DNA of 64,000 nucleotides. It comes from Wyeomyia smithii. Lineage: Eukaryota > Arthropoda > Insecta > Diptera > Culicidae. The DNA is taken from the NCBI RefSeq assembly GCF_029784165.1, contig NC_073696.1:235601271-235665270 (forward strand), written 5' to 3'. Below are positions 47,101 to 56,000 of this stretch, in pieces. The stretch's first letter is position 1. Each line of letters begins with the position of its first letter. The notes under the pieces were generated by a model. The model was not told where the DNA came from, made no database searches, and was given only the letters and a program-made list of their open reading frames with translations. The translations under genes and the position numbers were made by a program.

Positions 47101-49682
47101 TCAGATAATTTTCATCAGTATTTTGAACAACTCTTCCCAAGACAAAAACCTCTAAAATATAAGCAAAAGTGAGGAAAGACTTTCGACCGTCTTTTTTCAA
47201 AACGGCCCCACTGTGCTTAGGTTTCATCTAGGAAGCCCAGAAACTGAACCGACTTTGCGAAAATCGTACCCCTCGTGTCGATGCCCGCCCTCCGGATCAC
47301 ACCCTCGCTCTGCACAGCCAAGAAGAAAACCCATCACCTTGTCATTTTCCTCTGCGTGATTCAATGGGACTCGAGAGTATCTTCAAAACCCGCACGTAGC
47401 ACACAACTTGCGTCATGGTGGCTTTGATCAATCACGTTAGATATCCGGGAATCCGTTGTCGTGCATGATCTATCTCACTTATTCTTGATTGACTATATCA
47501 TAGATCACGTGAAGTCAATGAAGCTGTGATCCTTGGGTACGTTATATTCGCGGCATTTCGGTAGGATCTGTTGGGTTGAAAAGATCTCATCTGTGCTGAC
47601 GCGGGCTCCCATCAAACCCGATTGGTACTGGTCCATACCGCGACTAGGTAGTGGTATCCGTCTGAAAAGAACCGGCCGTCGGTTCGAACATGGCCAATCT
47701 GGTTTATTGTACGTAGATCATGTGATTTCCAAGTAGTTTTGTGGATTACTGGTAGTACTTCATGCTACACGCAAAACTTTTCCTTTTTACTTCAAAAGCA
47801 ACAGCGCAAAATTGCCTTTTGGGTAGCAAATCTCTTACGAAAAAGGCAATAAAGTTCTTCCCCAGTCAAGTACCAACACATACTGGCATATATTTTGCAC
47901 GTTTTACGGGAGTAAGAGTATCTAAGCATAGTCGTTTCAACCACATGCAAAGATTTTTTTGTCGAAATATGCTCCCTTTTTATCTCCAGTCAAGAAAAAT
48001 CACACACCGTCGCATGTTTTGCACATGTCCTAATGATTGGTATAGTGTTTTTGGCAGAGTTGTAGATAACAATTTTCTCCCTCAAAAAAAAAAAAAAAAA
48101 AAAAAATGCCCCTCGAAGAAAAACAATTTTATTTTTTTCAAAATATCATAACTTTTTTTTTCTTGATTTCATGCTGGGACCGGTTGCATTGCTTTGGTAA
48201 TCTTTTGTAGTTTTTATAAAAAAATAGATTTAAAAAATGAGCTTTTTTAAATAAGTAATTTTTAATTTCTCTTTTAACTTTTTTTCCAAAAATAAATATT
48301 TTTTCTAGAGTTACTTTTGTCGGAAAGACAAAATTATTATCTAAAACTTTGCCGAAGATGTCACATTGAACAAATAAACCGTTTAGGTTCTAAAAGTATT
48401 TGTAATCATTAATACCTCACAAAATAGCATTTTCCAATAGCTTCTCAGATATGAGTCGTGTTCCAAAAAATTGAATCTATAGCACAAAATGACATCTTTT
48501 GCCTGTAGAACGTCTATGCAAAGTTTCAGCCAAATCAAAAAAGGGCGATAAAATAGGTTGCCCGTTTTTTGTGGAATCGAATCGAAAACGGGAGTACTTT
48601 TTCAGCGCAGTGAATCTCTCTCGTTTCAGATGACAAAGCCGTGGATTTGAGCAGGCTGGTTACAGCTTTGGCAAGGGTCGAGGAACGAATTCACGAAAGA
48701 AAAGGGATAAAAAGTGTTGCGGCCATGTTTACATTGTTTGTATCCAGAAAGGACCAGTTTGTTGAGCGCCAAGCTTTATTCAAACTAGAACAATAAGAAC
48801 TCTGATCAGCTTCAGCTGGTTGGATCATCTCGCAGTAAGTAAGTGAGCGGGTATATTCTTTTGATCACTGTCAAAGAAACTAATTATACTTCTTGTAGTT
48901 TACACACAACTCTGGCTTTCATATTTGCCGAAACTGTCCCTTTTGACCTCTAACAAGGTGACTGTAAAGAGTATTCGAGTTACCAAAGTTGAGGTTGAAA
49001 AATTTTTTTTAGGTTGGAAAAAACGAAAAAGCGAGAACCTAATAAGAATGTGTCAAACAATTGTCTATTTTATTTTTAACTATTAAAATTGAAAGCGAAA
49101 AATTAAATCGAGCAAACATCTCATTGTGTTTGAATAAATTTGGAGCTTGAATTACCTCAACTGTTTAGCTACGTGTACATAATCTTATTTAAATAAGATG
49201 TTCTGAATAATTGATTCATATTCTTATAAAAAAAACTTGATAATTTATTCAATCGAAAAACATTTTTCAACGCCCACTCCACTTGGAAACAAACTGAAAT
49301 ATTGTTCATAGATATCGCACTTGTACTTACATCGTTCCGTGATCAGTCCACCTCCAAGGGTCAAAAAGTCGTAGAAGAAAGGCTTATCGTGTAGGTCGCT
49401 TCGGGTGAGCACCTGCTGCAGTAGATCCGGCTGGTTGACCAACACGAACGGTCTCGGGCCCAGCAGGATTTTTCCGAGACGATCCACCTGCTGGAAGTAT
49501 TTCACCGTTAGCCAGAAGGCTTGCTTGGAAGATTTTCCCGAAAATACACCCGCATGGCCGAGGATCGGATAAACCGGTTGGACGGTAAAAATTTGATCAG
49601 CAAAGCGGTAACCGTTAAGAATTTTGAAGTACTGATACGCCAGTAGGATGCCGAGTACCGATAGTAGCACCAGAAAAATCAT
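30811..49682 (-). CDS. Cytochrome P450, CYP4 clan (CYP325-like), gene A, five exons
   Basis: Predicted haem-thiolate monooxygenase of the endoplasmic reticulum. The exons read 49331-49682, 31876-32134, 31687-31813, 31448-31624 and 30811-31392. All four junctions have GT/AG sites and consistent phase, giving 498 residues, normal for the family. Residues 1-20 form a hydrophobic anchor. C-helix WRRVR (W122-R126), I-helix AAHDTS (305-310), K-helix EVLR (363-366), PERF (418-421) and haem loop FSGGLRNCIG with the Cys thiolate at 444 are all present. Intron 1 is 17.2 kb and full of transposons; the others are 51-68 bp. Substrate is unknown; CYP325 genes are a mosquito expansion sometimes linked to xenobiotic metabolism. 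The family name is a judgement by eye; P450 identity is certain. Confidence 0.88.
32690..32835. repeat. Dispersed repeat fragment, inverted partner at about 46490-46600
   Basis: The complement of ATTCAAAATGGTGACTGAT, GCGACTACTGCTTCAAAG and GTTGTTCCTTTTTGATAAG is found in order at 46.49-46.6 kb. The family was not recognised. Confidence 0.5.
34425..35826. repeat. 1.4-kb dispersed repeat, second copy at 58711-60687
   Basis: It starts with ATTAATCCACCTAGCGGTCA and ends with GATTGCTATACCTTTCTAGG AGAAAGGC. GCCTTTCTC (34461-34469) and GAGAAAGGC (35813-35821) are short inverted termini. Internally, phrases such as AAAATCGGTCCAGCCATCTC and GTGAGATTAAACAGTCT recur two or three times, giving a diverged tandem substructure. 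A palindrome CTCAGCTCGTCGA-type lies near the right end, after a CA-rich microsatellite (35675-35707). Confidence 0.65.
34610..34680 (-). promoter_or_regulatory. tRNA-derived sequence with consensus Pol III boxes A and B
   Basis: On the minus strand TAGTTTAATTGG (34660-34671) is a perfect box A and GGTTCAAGTCC (34616-34626) a perfect box B, at tRNA spacing. The D-arm can pair (GTTT with AAAC) and so can the T-arm (CGGG with CCCG). The acceptor stem pairs only about 4 of 7 positions, so it looks like a decayed tRNA or a tRNA-derived SINE head. It sits in the part of the repeat absent from the 58.7-kb copy. Confidence 0.55.
35969..36025. repeat. Perfect 24-bp inverted repeat with 9-nt loop
   Basis: AAGGTCTCCCGAAAAGCCAT at the start of the left arm is matched exactly in the right arm (36002-36025), with the loop CCACATAGT. 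The transcript of either strand would form a long perfect hairpin. Confidence 0.85.
36243..38191. mobile_element. hAT-like foldback element with 8-bp target duplication
   Basis: ATAAATAT flanks both ends (36235-36242, 38192-38199). The termini read TAGGGTGCC and GGCGCCCTA. The arms are about 300 bp (36243-36550 and 37880-38191; shared blocks include CACCTGCTCGAAAAAACACC and ATCGCTTTGCGCCAC in complement). A second inverted pair (about 36553-36740 with 36895-37095, GCAAAGTTGTAGATAAT) lies inside. An 8-bp duplication with TAGGG ends is typical of hAT MITEs. No transposase is present. Confidence 0.8.
39150..39500 (+). pseudogene. ORF1 C-terminal remnant of the LOA-like element
   Basis: The reading frame after the target duplication gives DAWRILKRNTIKEHAQLVLS, VDDASMRKFTDWGLKLNFKF, and then a basic, proline-rich tail (DPAPPPPEKSRNSEDKGERD), with stop TAA at 39498-39500. 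LOA-group ORF1 proteins end with comparable basic regions. The N-terminal part, and any zinc knuckles, are lost through 5' truncation. The ATG at 39087 lies in the flanking host element and is not a real start. It overlaps the start of ORF2 by about 85 bp. Confidence 0.6.
39415..43040 (+). pseudogene. ORF2 of the LOA-like element: endonuclease, RT and RNase H
   Basis: Endonuclease: IKFIQVNLHHARGAT, ALIQEPWA, GCDVNSHHTVWGS, LDITLSSNK, SDHRQILFD. RT: FRPISLTSIFLKTMEKLID, AAFLDIEGAFDNASH (A), KGCPQGGILSPLLWSLIVDD (B), GFADDVVILV (C), LSVNPSKTTIVPFTRK (D), VKYLGITLD (E). RNase H: FYTDGSKMNGSAGAGF, FQAEIYAIIEC, ISGDSQAALKAL, VPGHCGIEGNEKANLLA. A CRLCGIESETSEHLLCEC motif precedes the stop near 43040. 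Lesions seen: TAA at 40228-40230, a frameshift near 40340, TAA at 41757-41759 and TGA at 41796-41798. The last RNase H Asp (AD in NEKAD) is Asn. Otherwise long open stretches suggest a fairly young copy. Confidence 0.9.
43491..44277. other. No gene recognised
   Basis: AT-rich intronic sequence with A runs near 44000 and 44170. Confidence 0.4.
44278..45345. mobile_element. PIF/Harbinger-like TIR element with TAA target duplication
   Basis: Perfect 20-bp inverted ends GGGCATCTTCAGCGGTGGTC are flanked by TAA on both sides (44275-44277, 45346-45348). A 3-bp TAA duplication with GGG ends fits PIF/Harbinger. No DDE transposase was recognised. Two consecutive minus-strand open frames occupy the centre (44556-44807 and 44885-45115). 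Confidence 0.8.
44556..45139 (-). CDS. Possible passenger gene remnant in the Harbinger-like element
   Basis: Two minus-strand frames, 76 codons (45115-44885, with AFCECWGINKTKIFYDNSQF and GFKETDQQKGEFWKTITV) and 83 codons (44807-44556, with FKTEPKFKELQDSERLMRR and NIYAIKYFSLSSEALLVAEI), look protein-like in composition. A GTGAGT donor (45133-45138) and an AG acceptor (45097-45098) could join the first frame to upstream sequence, but the 42-bp intron would be very short. I do not recognise the protein. It could be an accessory protein of the element, a captured host segment or chance. Confidence 0.25.
45349..47764. other. Intronic sequence, no gene recognised
   Basis: A 115-codon plus-strand frame at 45654-46001 is cysteine-containing but shows no family motif. 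46.36-47.2 kb resembles widely dispersed AT-rich repeats (CTACAACTTTGCTGAAGAC and similar phrases also near 37080 and 48340). 47.24-47.72 kb is GC-richer unique sequence with a lone box-B-like GGTTCGAACA. Confidence 0.4.
47765..48024. repeat. Second copy of the 7-kb dispersed repeat
   Basis: Reverse complement of 7625-7796, starting CTACACGCAAAACTTTTCCT. Compared with that copy it contains an extra internal segment bounded by repeated CCAGTCAAG. Confidence 0.6.
48025..48380. repeat. Foldback-type repeat related to the core of the hAT-like element
   Basis: GGCAGAGTTGTAGATAACAA near 48053 and ATTATTATCTAAAACTTTGC near 48330 form an inverted pair, with ATTTTTATAAAA-rich sequence between, like the inner inverted pair at 36553-37095. 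A 24-A run lies at about 48085-48107. Confidence 0.5.
48381..49324. other. Intronic sequence before the gene A first donor
   Basis: Nothing recognised; it forms the 5' part of gene A intron 1 on the minus strand. Confidence 0.4.
49331..49682 (-). CDS. Gene A exon 1 (P450 membrane anchor and N-terminus)
   Basis: The ATG at 49680-49682 starts MIFLVLLSVLGILLAYQYFK, a signal-anchor helix, followed by PVYPILGHAGVFSGKSSKQA, a DRLGKILLGPRPFVLVNQPD block and LGGGLITER. The donor is GTAAGT at 49325-49330 (phase 1), which matches the phase of exon 2 at 32134. This is the only exon 1 between gene B and the gene A body, so I assign it to gene A. It is nearly identical to the exon at 63799-64000. Confidence 0.87.
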
Positions 49683-49704
49683 ATCGTCCCGAAGGTAGTG
49701 ATAG

Positions 49705-49755
49705 AAAATGGACTGAACTGTCGAAAAAGAACCCGTAGACTAAATTCTGTACTGC
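49705..49755 (-). promoter_or_regulatory. Candidate initiator of P450 gene A
   Basis: On the minus strand TTCAGTCC at 49717-49710 contains the arthropod initiator TCAGT, 30 nt upstream of the gene A ATG. About 30 bp further upstream is only a weak AATTTAG, not a good TATA box. Short initiators arise by chance, so this is a candidate only. Confidence 0.3.
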
Positions 49756-51748
49756 GTCAAGCTGATTACATCCCAATTGCGGTTTGCGAAGAATTACGCG
49801 CAGTTTCAGCGGTACGTAGACAAGCAAAGATTCGTTAACTAACCGGTTCAGGGAGTACAAATGGTTTATTTAGTTCATTGACTGTCGAGATGGCTATGCG
49901 ATGCATGGAGTGACCTTCACTAGTTTCCGCGTTGCATGCTGTCTGCTGTTGCACCGCTGTTGCTGCTGGTTGCAACAGAAGTGAAAGTGGTAATTCGTCG
50001 GTGTCAAGTACGGTCAGTTTTAATCAGTACTTCCAGAACAAAAACAACTGCTGCTCGTTTGTTTTCGGTGATCGGTGCGCAAGTTGTTTATTGAACAAAA
50101 ATAAACAAAGGAGTAGAAGATTCAATCCCCCTTGCAGTTTAAAGTGCACCATGAGTGATTAGTTATAACTTTTTTGAACATGATAATATTACAATCAATA
50201 CTAACTTTCGATTTTTGCGAAATAAAAACCAAACGTTAATCTTAGGTATTATCTATATACGATGAAACTGATTTTCGCACAATATTTTGTTTATTTGTTT
50301 TTAATTTGATTTAAACGGAAAATGTTATAATTATTAAAAATATAATTGAAGTGAGTTGCGATTTTTTTGTTAGGAGATTGGAGTTAACGATAGTTGTCAT
50401 ATTAAAAATAGTTCAATTTTGAGTTTTTTTTAAATTTTTATCAAAGTTTCGGAGATATTTCCAGTTTAATAGTAAGCATATATTTATATTAAATAATTGT
50501 GATTCGTGAATAACTGTGGGACAGTCTTGATAGAATCTATTTTTTTTAATATATACCACAATTGTTAATTTTCAGTTTATTTTTCAAATTTAGAATAAAA
50601 TATAGCAAATTGATGTCTTTCTTTAGTAATTACATAGTCTATTTTTGTCAAATTAACTTTCAACATGCTAGCTTACTGTTAATTTCAATTTTAATAAAAG
50701 CTTTAGTTAAGTTGTATTGGAATTCATTTGTTGAACAAAATTAAATATTTTCAAGCAAGGCATTTGCCTTAGTGCTAGTTAAGTCAACAATTATCAGTCA
50801 TTAGTAGATATACAAGAATATGAATATTTCTAGTAATGATGTTTAAGAATATTTAAGATGATACAACCTTTGGTTTCAAATCTTAGTTGACGGTACATTT
50901 ACCAATAAGAAGTAATACTTAACACTATAAAAACAAACTAGCATGTTAGAACGAAGTTGCGAAATACATCCCGATTACCAACACGAATAAACCGCTCAAA
51001 AAAGGTTATGGTCCAGTTGGAATCATTATCCAATGTGCACATAGTTGACATGAGCAGAATACTTCAACATTAAGAATATTGTAGGATGATGCTGACTTCT
51101 ATAAAGCAAATTCGTGGATAACATACATAAAACATGTCAATGAAAATTGCCTAAATCAATCTTCATTTTTTTACATTTCGCAAGTCTCAGAATAAAAACG
51201 GTAATCATAAAACTTAAGCAACCATTGAAGAACAACCGAACAGCACCAAGCATCGTGAACATCTTGAAATGTTCAAGCTCGTAAATTCATTTCTCCTAAC
51301 AATTCATCCAACTTCATTCACCTGAAAAACAATAATTTTGTTTCAGCCCTGAAGTTACAAACCTAATCCTATTATAATGTTATCCCAGTGAACCAGTAAA
51401 TTTGCTTTTCCGTTTCGAAAATAAATCAGTTAAAATTATTTTACACGCATACCAGAAAATCGATGGATCGGATTCTGTTCTTCCGTAACCGCCAACTGAA
51501 ATTAATTTGCTGAACGATCAAACCACTCCCTATTCCCAGTAATTAGTTTAAGTAAAAAACCAAACGAATTTGTTTCAATTTTAGTTTTATTTGTACCTAT
51601 TATAGACTGAGTGATCTATTCTGTGCTATAAAATCAAAGCTACTCACTAATTAGGTGAGGTATTCTCGTACTGAAAGATCCGTAGAGTAAGATATATTTA
51701 TTACGAACTAAACGGTTGGAGTCTTTCTGGTTCAAAACTTGTCATCAG
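49756..51748. other. Intergenic region between gene B and gene A
   Basis: About 2 kb, AT-rich beyond 50160, without repeats I could pair. It should contain the promoter of gene A and the 3' UTR of gene B. 49.86-50.16 kb is relatively GC-rich (GCTGTTGCACCGCTGTTGCT). Confidence 0.4.
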
Positions 51749-53081
51749 TCATTTATTTCTCTCCATTAAACACACCCGGTGCGGTCCAGTCAATTTCAAT
51801 GTTACCTCAAACTTGAACCTCAAATCGGACTGCTTCAGATCGGTGCGCAACTCAAATTGTTGTAGAATTCTCAGCAACATTATTCGCATCGAATTCGCTG
51901 CATATCGACTACCGATGCAATTCCGTAGGCCTCCGCTGAACGGCAGATAAGCGTACGGATGGCGTTTCTCGCACTCCTCCGGACGGAAACGTTCCGGGTC
52001 GAAGCGTTCTGGATCGGCACCCCAGAAGTCCTTGCGACGATGCAGGGTGTAGAAGTTTATTGCCAAAATTTGTCCCTTCGGAATGCGAATGCCATCGAGT
52101 ATGATTTCTTCCGAGGTTTCTCGGGCAACAAGTGGAGCAACTGGGCACAGTCGTAGAACTTCTTTGATGACCATTTCTGTATACTCAAGCTGCTTGAGCG
52201 TGTCGCAGTTGATTTCCACCGATGGTGAGTGGAATACATCGTTCATTTCGGCTAGGACTTTCGACTGTATCTCCGGGTTCATTGCGAGGAATAGACACGT
52301 ATTAGCTACGGTCAGAGCTGATGTGTCGTGTGCCTTAGGAGTTGAAGATATATTAGTAGTAAGGTTTCAATAGGAACTTAATGATACTTACAGCGGTCAT
52401 CATAGTGTACAGTTGATCGGATATATCCTGATCTGTAAATGCGAGATTTTCTCGTTTTTGTATCATTAATACCTCATCTAGGAAGTTCAGTGATTTCGCT
52501 TTGAATTCATCTTCGTCAGTTGCGATTTCTGATTCCTCTTCAAGCTCTTTGCGTCTTTCGCTGATAATCTGTATTGCATCAAAAGAATCGTTTAAATCTA
52601 TATCTTTTATCGCGCACTTGTAATAAGTACCTTATCTGTAAATTTATTGCAAATATCTCTAGAAATTTGTTCTATTTTGTAAGCAATGCTCATTCGATAA
52701 AACACTCCCAAGTATTGGTTTGCATTTAGAATTCTTTCTCCAACACAATTTTGAATACTGAAAGTGAATGCTTTAATATTAACAATTTTCACCAAAAATA
52801 TCTGATCTTTTGCATGACTCACACTTCTAAGTTTCGTATATACTCTCGTTGGCCGGGCAGTTCGTGTGCATTGCGTCCCATAGTCGTGCTGAACACCATC
52901 TCCAGCGTACACTCACCGATGAATTTCATGATGTCCACCTCCGTCTGTCCATCCGCTAGAGGGCCTAATTTTGCTACCATCCTACTGGCACGGTAATCCA
53001 TGATAGGTAGGAAGTTGGTCAGCATTCGAGTGTTGAAAGTGGGATTCAGCAGCTTCCGCACGTGGTGCCATTTTTCCCCGG
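51749..53081 (-). CDS. Gene B exons 2-5 (P450 catalytic body)
   Basis: Acceptor AG at 53082-53083, then SGEKWHHVRKLLNPTFNTRM. Donors are GTGAGT (52817-52822), GTACTT (52625-52630, weaker than the GTATGT of gene A) and GTAAGT (52386-52391). Exon 5 ends at TGA in 51749-51751 after MERNK. Small introns are 50-65 bp. Large parts of exon 5 are nearly identical at the nucleotide level to gene A, synonymous sites included. Confidence 0.9.
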
Positions 53082-56000
53082 CTAATGGAAGAGTGAGTTG
53101 TTAGTGTGCTTTGAAAGCTGTGGATTTATAAAACTTGACTAGATTTCCGCTTGTTTGATACTAGAATTTGAGAATCCAATAAAGTTTATACTTGTCCCTG
53201 AGAAGTAAATTCGATTCACTAGCCCCTTACGGTAATAAGACCTCCACGCAATTCCATGAGCTCGTGTAAAATAGTTTCGTATTGGTGTTTGTTAGAATGA
53301 TTTGCAAAAGATCTGGATGAGTGACCAAAACCACCGGCAGCAATAGGTCCAACATTAACTTTCCGAGCCGATCGATCTGTATAAAACACTATATTGCTGC
53401 CCAGATGGCTTGACTGGAGCATTTTCTGCAGAATATTAGCAGTTACTCGAGTAAGGGATTGGTGAAGTGAACGCAACTAAGCTGCTGCATAATGACAGGT
53501 GTAAATAAGTAAGGCTCATGCATGCATCTCAAGTATGCAGAAATATTAAATTATGTCAGCGACGAGTTGGCTCAAATTTTGTATCGTAGCAGCTAACAAG
53601 TGTAAATATCAGGTAAAGCTCTGAGATCCAGTCCAAATCAACTTAAACCTTTCTTCCCCAACACAGCCGACACTAAGTATTCATGTATGTATGTATGTAT
53701 ACGATTTGACTACTTTTGAACGATTTTGCGACAAGTACCGTTTTGATTTAAACTTCGAACACGCTCCAACTACGAACACTTCAAAGTAAAAATCACATTA
53801 TCATAGCTAGAGTAATCAAAAGTATGATTACATATACCGTTTTGACTCAAACTTAGAACAGTCTCAAACTTCGAACACTTTAGAATGAAAACCACATTAT
53901 TACAGCTAGAGTAATCGAAAGTATGATTATTATATACCATTTCGTTCCTCGGAATGTCCTTTACCCTGTCATGTATAGCTCTTCACTGTGGGGCCATTTC
54001 CAGGGAACCAGCAGGCGTTAAAAAAAGTGACAGTCAGTGTTGGGACGGTTTGCCTATCTATCGCTTAGTAATTACATGGAAGTGTTCGGAATTTGAATCA
54101 AAACCTAGGTTTGAATTCTCGTTAATTTAATAAACAAAACTTGTTTGAATCTATATAAATACCACTTAATTGCAACAAAAATAAATTAACCAACATGGTA
54201 AACCTTTGAGATCGTCGAAAAAAATTATTTTTCGTTGATTTTTAGTGCAAGAAGTTACATCATAGCTTAAGTGTTCGAAATTTGATGCATTACGGTACCA
54301 TTCCATTTCGTTCCTCGGAATGTCCTTCACCCAGTGATGTATAGCACTTGACTAAAGAACCACTTCTAGGGAACCAGCAGGCGTTGAAAAAAATAACAGT
54401 CAGTGTTGAGGGGGTTTGCCTATCTATCTCTTAGTGTTCGGAATTTGAATCAAAGCCTTCTGAATTGAATTTCTTATGATTTATAATTTAATATAATTTT
54501 TATAATTTAATAATTTAATATTTAATACCTTCAAGACCAGCGAGAAAATTGATTTTTCATCGATTTTTTAGTGCAAGAACTTGCGTCATAGCTTAAGTGT
54601 TCGAAATTTGATGCAGTATTTGATATGTCATTTCCTAGTCTACGATGCTTCTCTTCCAGTGAAAATTTCCTTCGAAAGACTGGTATAAAAGCTAACAAAT
54701 AGAAATTTAATAATCATTTTCATTTCTGAAACGGTACTATACAAACGGTGAGACCTAAGAAGAGAAAGACAGAATCATGTTCATCTTGTGGCGGGCTCTC
54801 CAATTACCCCGATATGTGAAGTTCATCGTCTGCACACAAAGTGAATGCGTAAACGCGTTGGTGCTGGGGCATCCGTTTATTTTTTGTCTGTCATGGACTA
54901 CTTAGTAGGTGCTGAAAATGCTGTTATGATAACTAGAAAGCGAAAATCACCCTACGTTATATGCAAATGGTAATCCACAATGACGAGAATTTATTCAAAT
55001 TTGACAGAAAGAGTTATTTTCAAAACAATCTTGTTTTGTGTGAAGTTACATTCAGAACTGCTGATAATCTAACCTGATTCTTATTCGTTATTACTTTCAC
55101 TCGCCCAAAGCGCCACGTATTTATTTTGGTACATTATTCAAGAATACCAAGAAAAGGGCTTAAATATTTGGGTTGTCAGTTCAAGCTACGACCGAATGCA
55201 TTTTTGGCCAGGACCGGTTAAAACATAAAAATCTCGCTTCAGCTATGAATCATCGCGTCTTCGATAAAATTGAATGCAACCCCCTCCCCACAAAAAGGGG
55301 AGGATGATGTGAAGACAAATTCTGATTGTTTCTTCGAGAATCTTTTACACTCTTGATATTACATTGAACAAATTTCAAAAAAGGTAATCTAACGTCGAGA
55401 TAAAACTTTTTTAGTATTCTACGAGAATTGGGGCAAAATTGACATGTTGCTGATATTTTACGTGGATCAGACACCTACCAATCGATTCTTGAGACTTTTT
55501 CTTTCAATATAAGATAGTTTTTAACTATCACTTTTAGATATTAGCACATTACCGTTAATGCTCAAATATACTCGATATTATTTCGCTTTGTGAAATACAC
55601 TGAATTCTGTTTTTACGTGACTTTTATTTACGTGATTTTATTTTACGCGATTTTTTTACGCGATTTTCTCAAAATTACGCGATTTTTTTTACGCGATTTT
55701 CTTGAAATTACGCGATGTGTGACATGGGAAATATTGTTTATGAGCCAATATGTAACACACACAAACATACACACACATACACATACATAGACATACATAC
55801 ACACATACATACACACACTTACCACATAGCGAAAAGTTTCGTAACGACACGATCCTTTTTTACGCGATTTGCTCCAAGTTACGCGATTTTTTTTACGCGA
55901 TTTGTTCGAAACTACGCGATTTTTTTTACGCGATTCTTTTTTTGCGCGCACGTATCAATCGCGTAAAAAGAGAATCCAGTGTATACTAAAACCATGCCAA

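Noticed and set aside
47690..47710. Box-B-like GGTTCGAACA
   Set aside because: No box A at a suitable distance and the last box B positions mismatch.
51909..52239. Other-frame open stretches over P450 exon 5 (both genes)
   Set aside because: Shadows of a well-supported coding exon.
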